A stretch of DNA of 64,000 bases from Collimonas sp. OK307. GTDB taxonomy: Bacteria > Pseudomonadota > Gammaproteobacteria > Burkholderiales > Burkholderiaceae_D. How positions within the stretch are numbered: the stretch's first letter is position 1; each line of letters starts with the position of its first letter. Below the pieces are notes generated by a model. It saw only the letters and a list, made by a program, of their open reading frames with translations, was not told the origin of the DNA and did not search any database. Positions 63,313 through 64,000 of the stretch are shown piece by piece. The stretch lies in NCBI RefSeq assembly GCF_900113705.1, contig NZ_FOQI01000011.1, positions 114,319 through 178,318 on the forward strand. The letters run 5' to 3'. The position numbers and the translations under genes are program-made.

Positions 63313-63431
63313 AGGGTGGGCACGTCTTTGTGCCCACGCGGAACTCACTCCAGGCACATACCTGTTTCCGTGCAACGAGGGTTTGTACTCCGGTTATCAC
63401 GGTCACGCGTGGGCATTCATGCCCACCCTAC
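63313..63431. repeat. REP/BIME-like palindromic element, copy B
   Basis: The ends CAGGGTGGGCAC...GTGCCCACGCGG (left) and GTCACGCGTGGGCA...TGCCCACCCTAC (right) are two hairpins that are inverted copies of each other. The right end shares GTCACGCGTGGGCA exactly with copy A at 37 kb. It lies in the 364-bp spacer between the sbn promoter and the ammonia-lyase gene, where no gene was seen; 63218-63312 shows nothing recognisable. Confidence 0.75.
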
Positions 63432-63466
63432 AAAAAAAATGAGCCACTTTGTCGTGGCTCATTTTT
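63432..63466 (-). terminator. Bidirectional terminator after the ammonia-lyase gene
   Basis: ATGAGCCAC pairs with GTGGCTCAT around TTTGTC, with an A tract on the left and T's on the right. On the minus strand it ends in a run of eight T's, 19 bases after the ammonia-lyase stop. Confidence 0.9.
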
Positions 63467-63484
63467 CATTTCAAGGTACTTGGA

Positions 63485-64000
63485 TCAGGCAAACTCGCCG
63501 ATCTGCTTGACCACCGCATTGCGCACTGAACCGCTGACTACGAACGACTGCGCCACCACGATATCGTTGTGGAACCAGCGATCGCCTTCCAGGCAAGCAG
63601 GAATCTGACGACGGATTTCCTGATACGCAGCTTGCGTACCCTTACCGAGCACAAAGCCTGGCAACAGATCTTCCGTCATGGTCAAGGCTTGCGCCGCCAG
63701 CAGCATTTCGACGCCGATGATGTATTGCGTATTGGCCACCACCGTCGCCGCCTTGCGCGCACACCAGGTCGAGTTCGAGACGTGGTCTTCACTGTTACCC
63801 TTGGCTGGAATGCTGTCAACGCTACCCGGCATGCACAGGGTACGGTTTTCCATCACCAGCGAACTCAACGAACATTGCACCACCGGATAACCGGTGTTGA
63901 CGCCACGCACCCCGCTCATCAGGTTACGCGGCAAGCCCCACGACAAAGTCGGATCGATCAGGCGTGCGACACGGCGTTCGCAGATGCTGCCCAGGTCGGT
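63485..64000 (-). CDS. Aromatic amino acid ammonia-lyase (HAL/PAL/TAL family), C-terminal part
   Basis: The gene is cut by the right window edge; the last 171 residues are present. The family is shown by SVDSIPAKGNSEDHVSNST (the SIP...EDHVS active-site loop) and by SSLVMENRTLCMPG before it. Histidine, phenylalanine and tyrosine ammonia-lyases share these features; the substrate is read from residues outside the window. The MIO-forming Ala-Ser-Gly is also outside. The part is helical, as expected, and the gene ends at a strong terminator. Confidence 0.85.
   Translation of the reverse strand, partial: TDLGSICERRVARLIDPTLSWGLPRNLMSGVRGVNTGYPVVQCSLSSLVMENRTLCMPGSVDSIPAKGNSEDHVSNSTWCARKAATVVANTQYIIGVEMLLAAQALTMTEDLLPGFVLGKGTQAAYQEIRRQIPACLEGDRWFHNDIVVAQSFVVSGSVRNAVVKQIGEFA

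Noticed and set aside
1..64000. CRISPR arrays, tRNA or rRNA genes, insertion sequences, prophage
   Set aside because: No regularly spaced repeats, cloverleaf sequences, transposase or phage structural genes were recognised; the palindromic elements found lack a transposase.

Overview
The window looks like a stretch of chromosome from a betaproteobacterium, most likely Oxalobacteraceae (Collimonas/Janthinobacterium/Herbaspirillum type). This is inferred from remembered protein similarity and general gene style (GC-rich genes, sigma70-like promoters, a phasin, a seven-iron ferredoxin with its reductase, rpsO-pnp); no database search was run. No tRNA, rRNA, CRISPR array, prophage or intact insertion sequence was seen.

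Layout. 1-11 kb: end of a DinG-type helicase, a zinc ribbon protein, a Bax-inhibitor-1 protein, an HPF-like ribosome factor, a NhaR-like regulator, an AraC regulator divergent from an acyl-CoA synthetase/SDR pair, a thioredoxin-like protein, LolC-LolD, a YihY membrane protein and a lipoprotein. 11-23 kb: rpsO-pnp with terminators and a leader hairpin, a self-inhibited Fic protein with an operator-like promoter, ferredoxin reductase plus ferredoxin, a cation efflux protein, pncB, a Na+/H+ antiporter-like protein, a hydroxyacid dehydrogenase, an acyl-CoA-binding protein and an FKBP. 23.6-27.4 kb: a tightly overlapping four-gene unit (secreted beta-propeller, polysaccharide deacetylase, sterol-desaturase-type membrane protein, EI24 membrane protein). 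27.5-40.7 kb: a CinA-like protein, a large DUF349 protein holding a perfect 20-bp inverted repeat, a phasin, a histone-deacetylase-like enzyme, an EamA exporter, an XRE regulator divergent from a methyltransferase, PbpG, an IclR regulator, DgkA, and a DeoR regulator with an MFS transporter.

40.8-49.6 kb: an organosulfur module, sbp-ssuE-ssuA1-ssuA2-ssuD-ssuC-ssuB-ssuF1-ssuF2, followed by a degenerate EAL protein and an RBBP9-type hydrolase. Both ssuA and ssuF are duplicated. 49.6-63.2 kb, minus strand: a complete staphyloferrin B-type siderophore cluster, sbnA-B-C-D-E-F-G-H-I, in the same gene order as Staphylococcus aureus, followed by a TonB-dependent receptor. SbnA and SbnB would make L-2,3-diaminopropionate and 2-oxoglutarate, SbnG citrate, and SbnH the decarboxylation. 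SbnC/E/F would join the units, SbnD would export the product, and the receptor would take the iron complex back. The sbnA promoter carries a Fur-box-like sequence and sits next to a tandem 20-nt repeat. The window ends in the 3' part of an aromatic amino acid ammonia-lyase gene.

Two copies of a palindromic REP/BIME-like element (near 37.1 and 63.4 kb) and several strong inverted repeats in promoters are the main non-coding signals.
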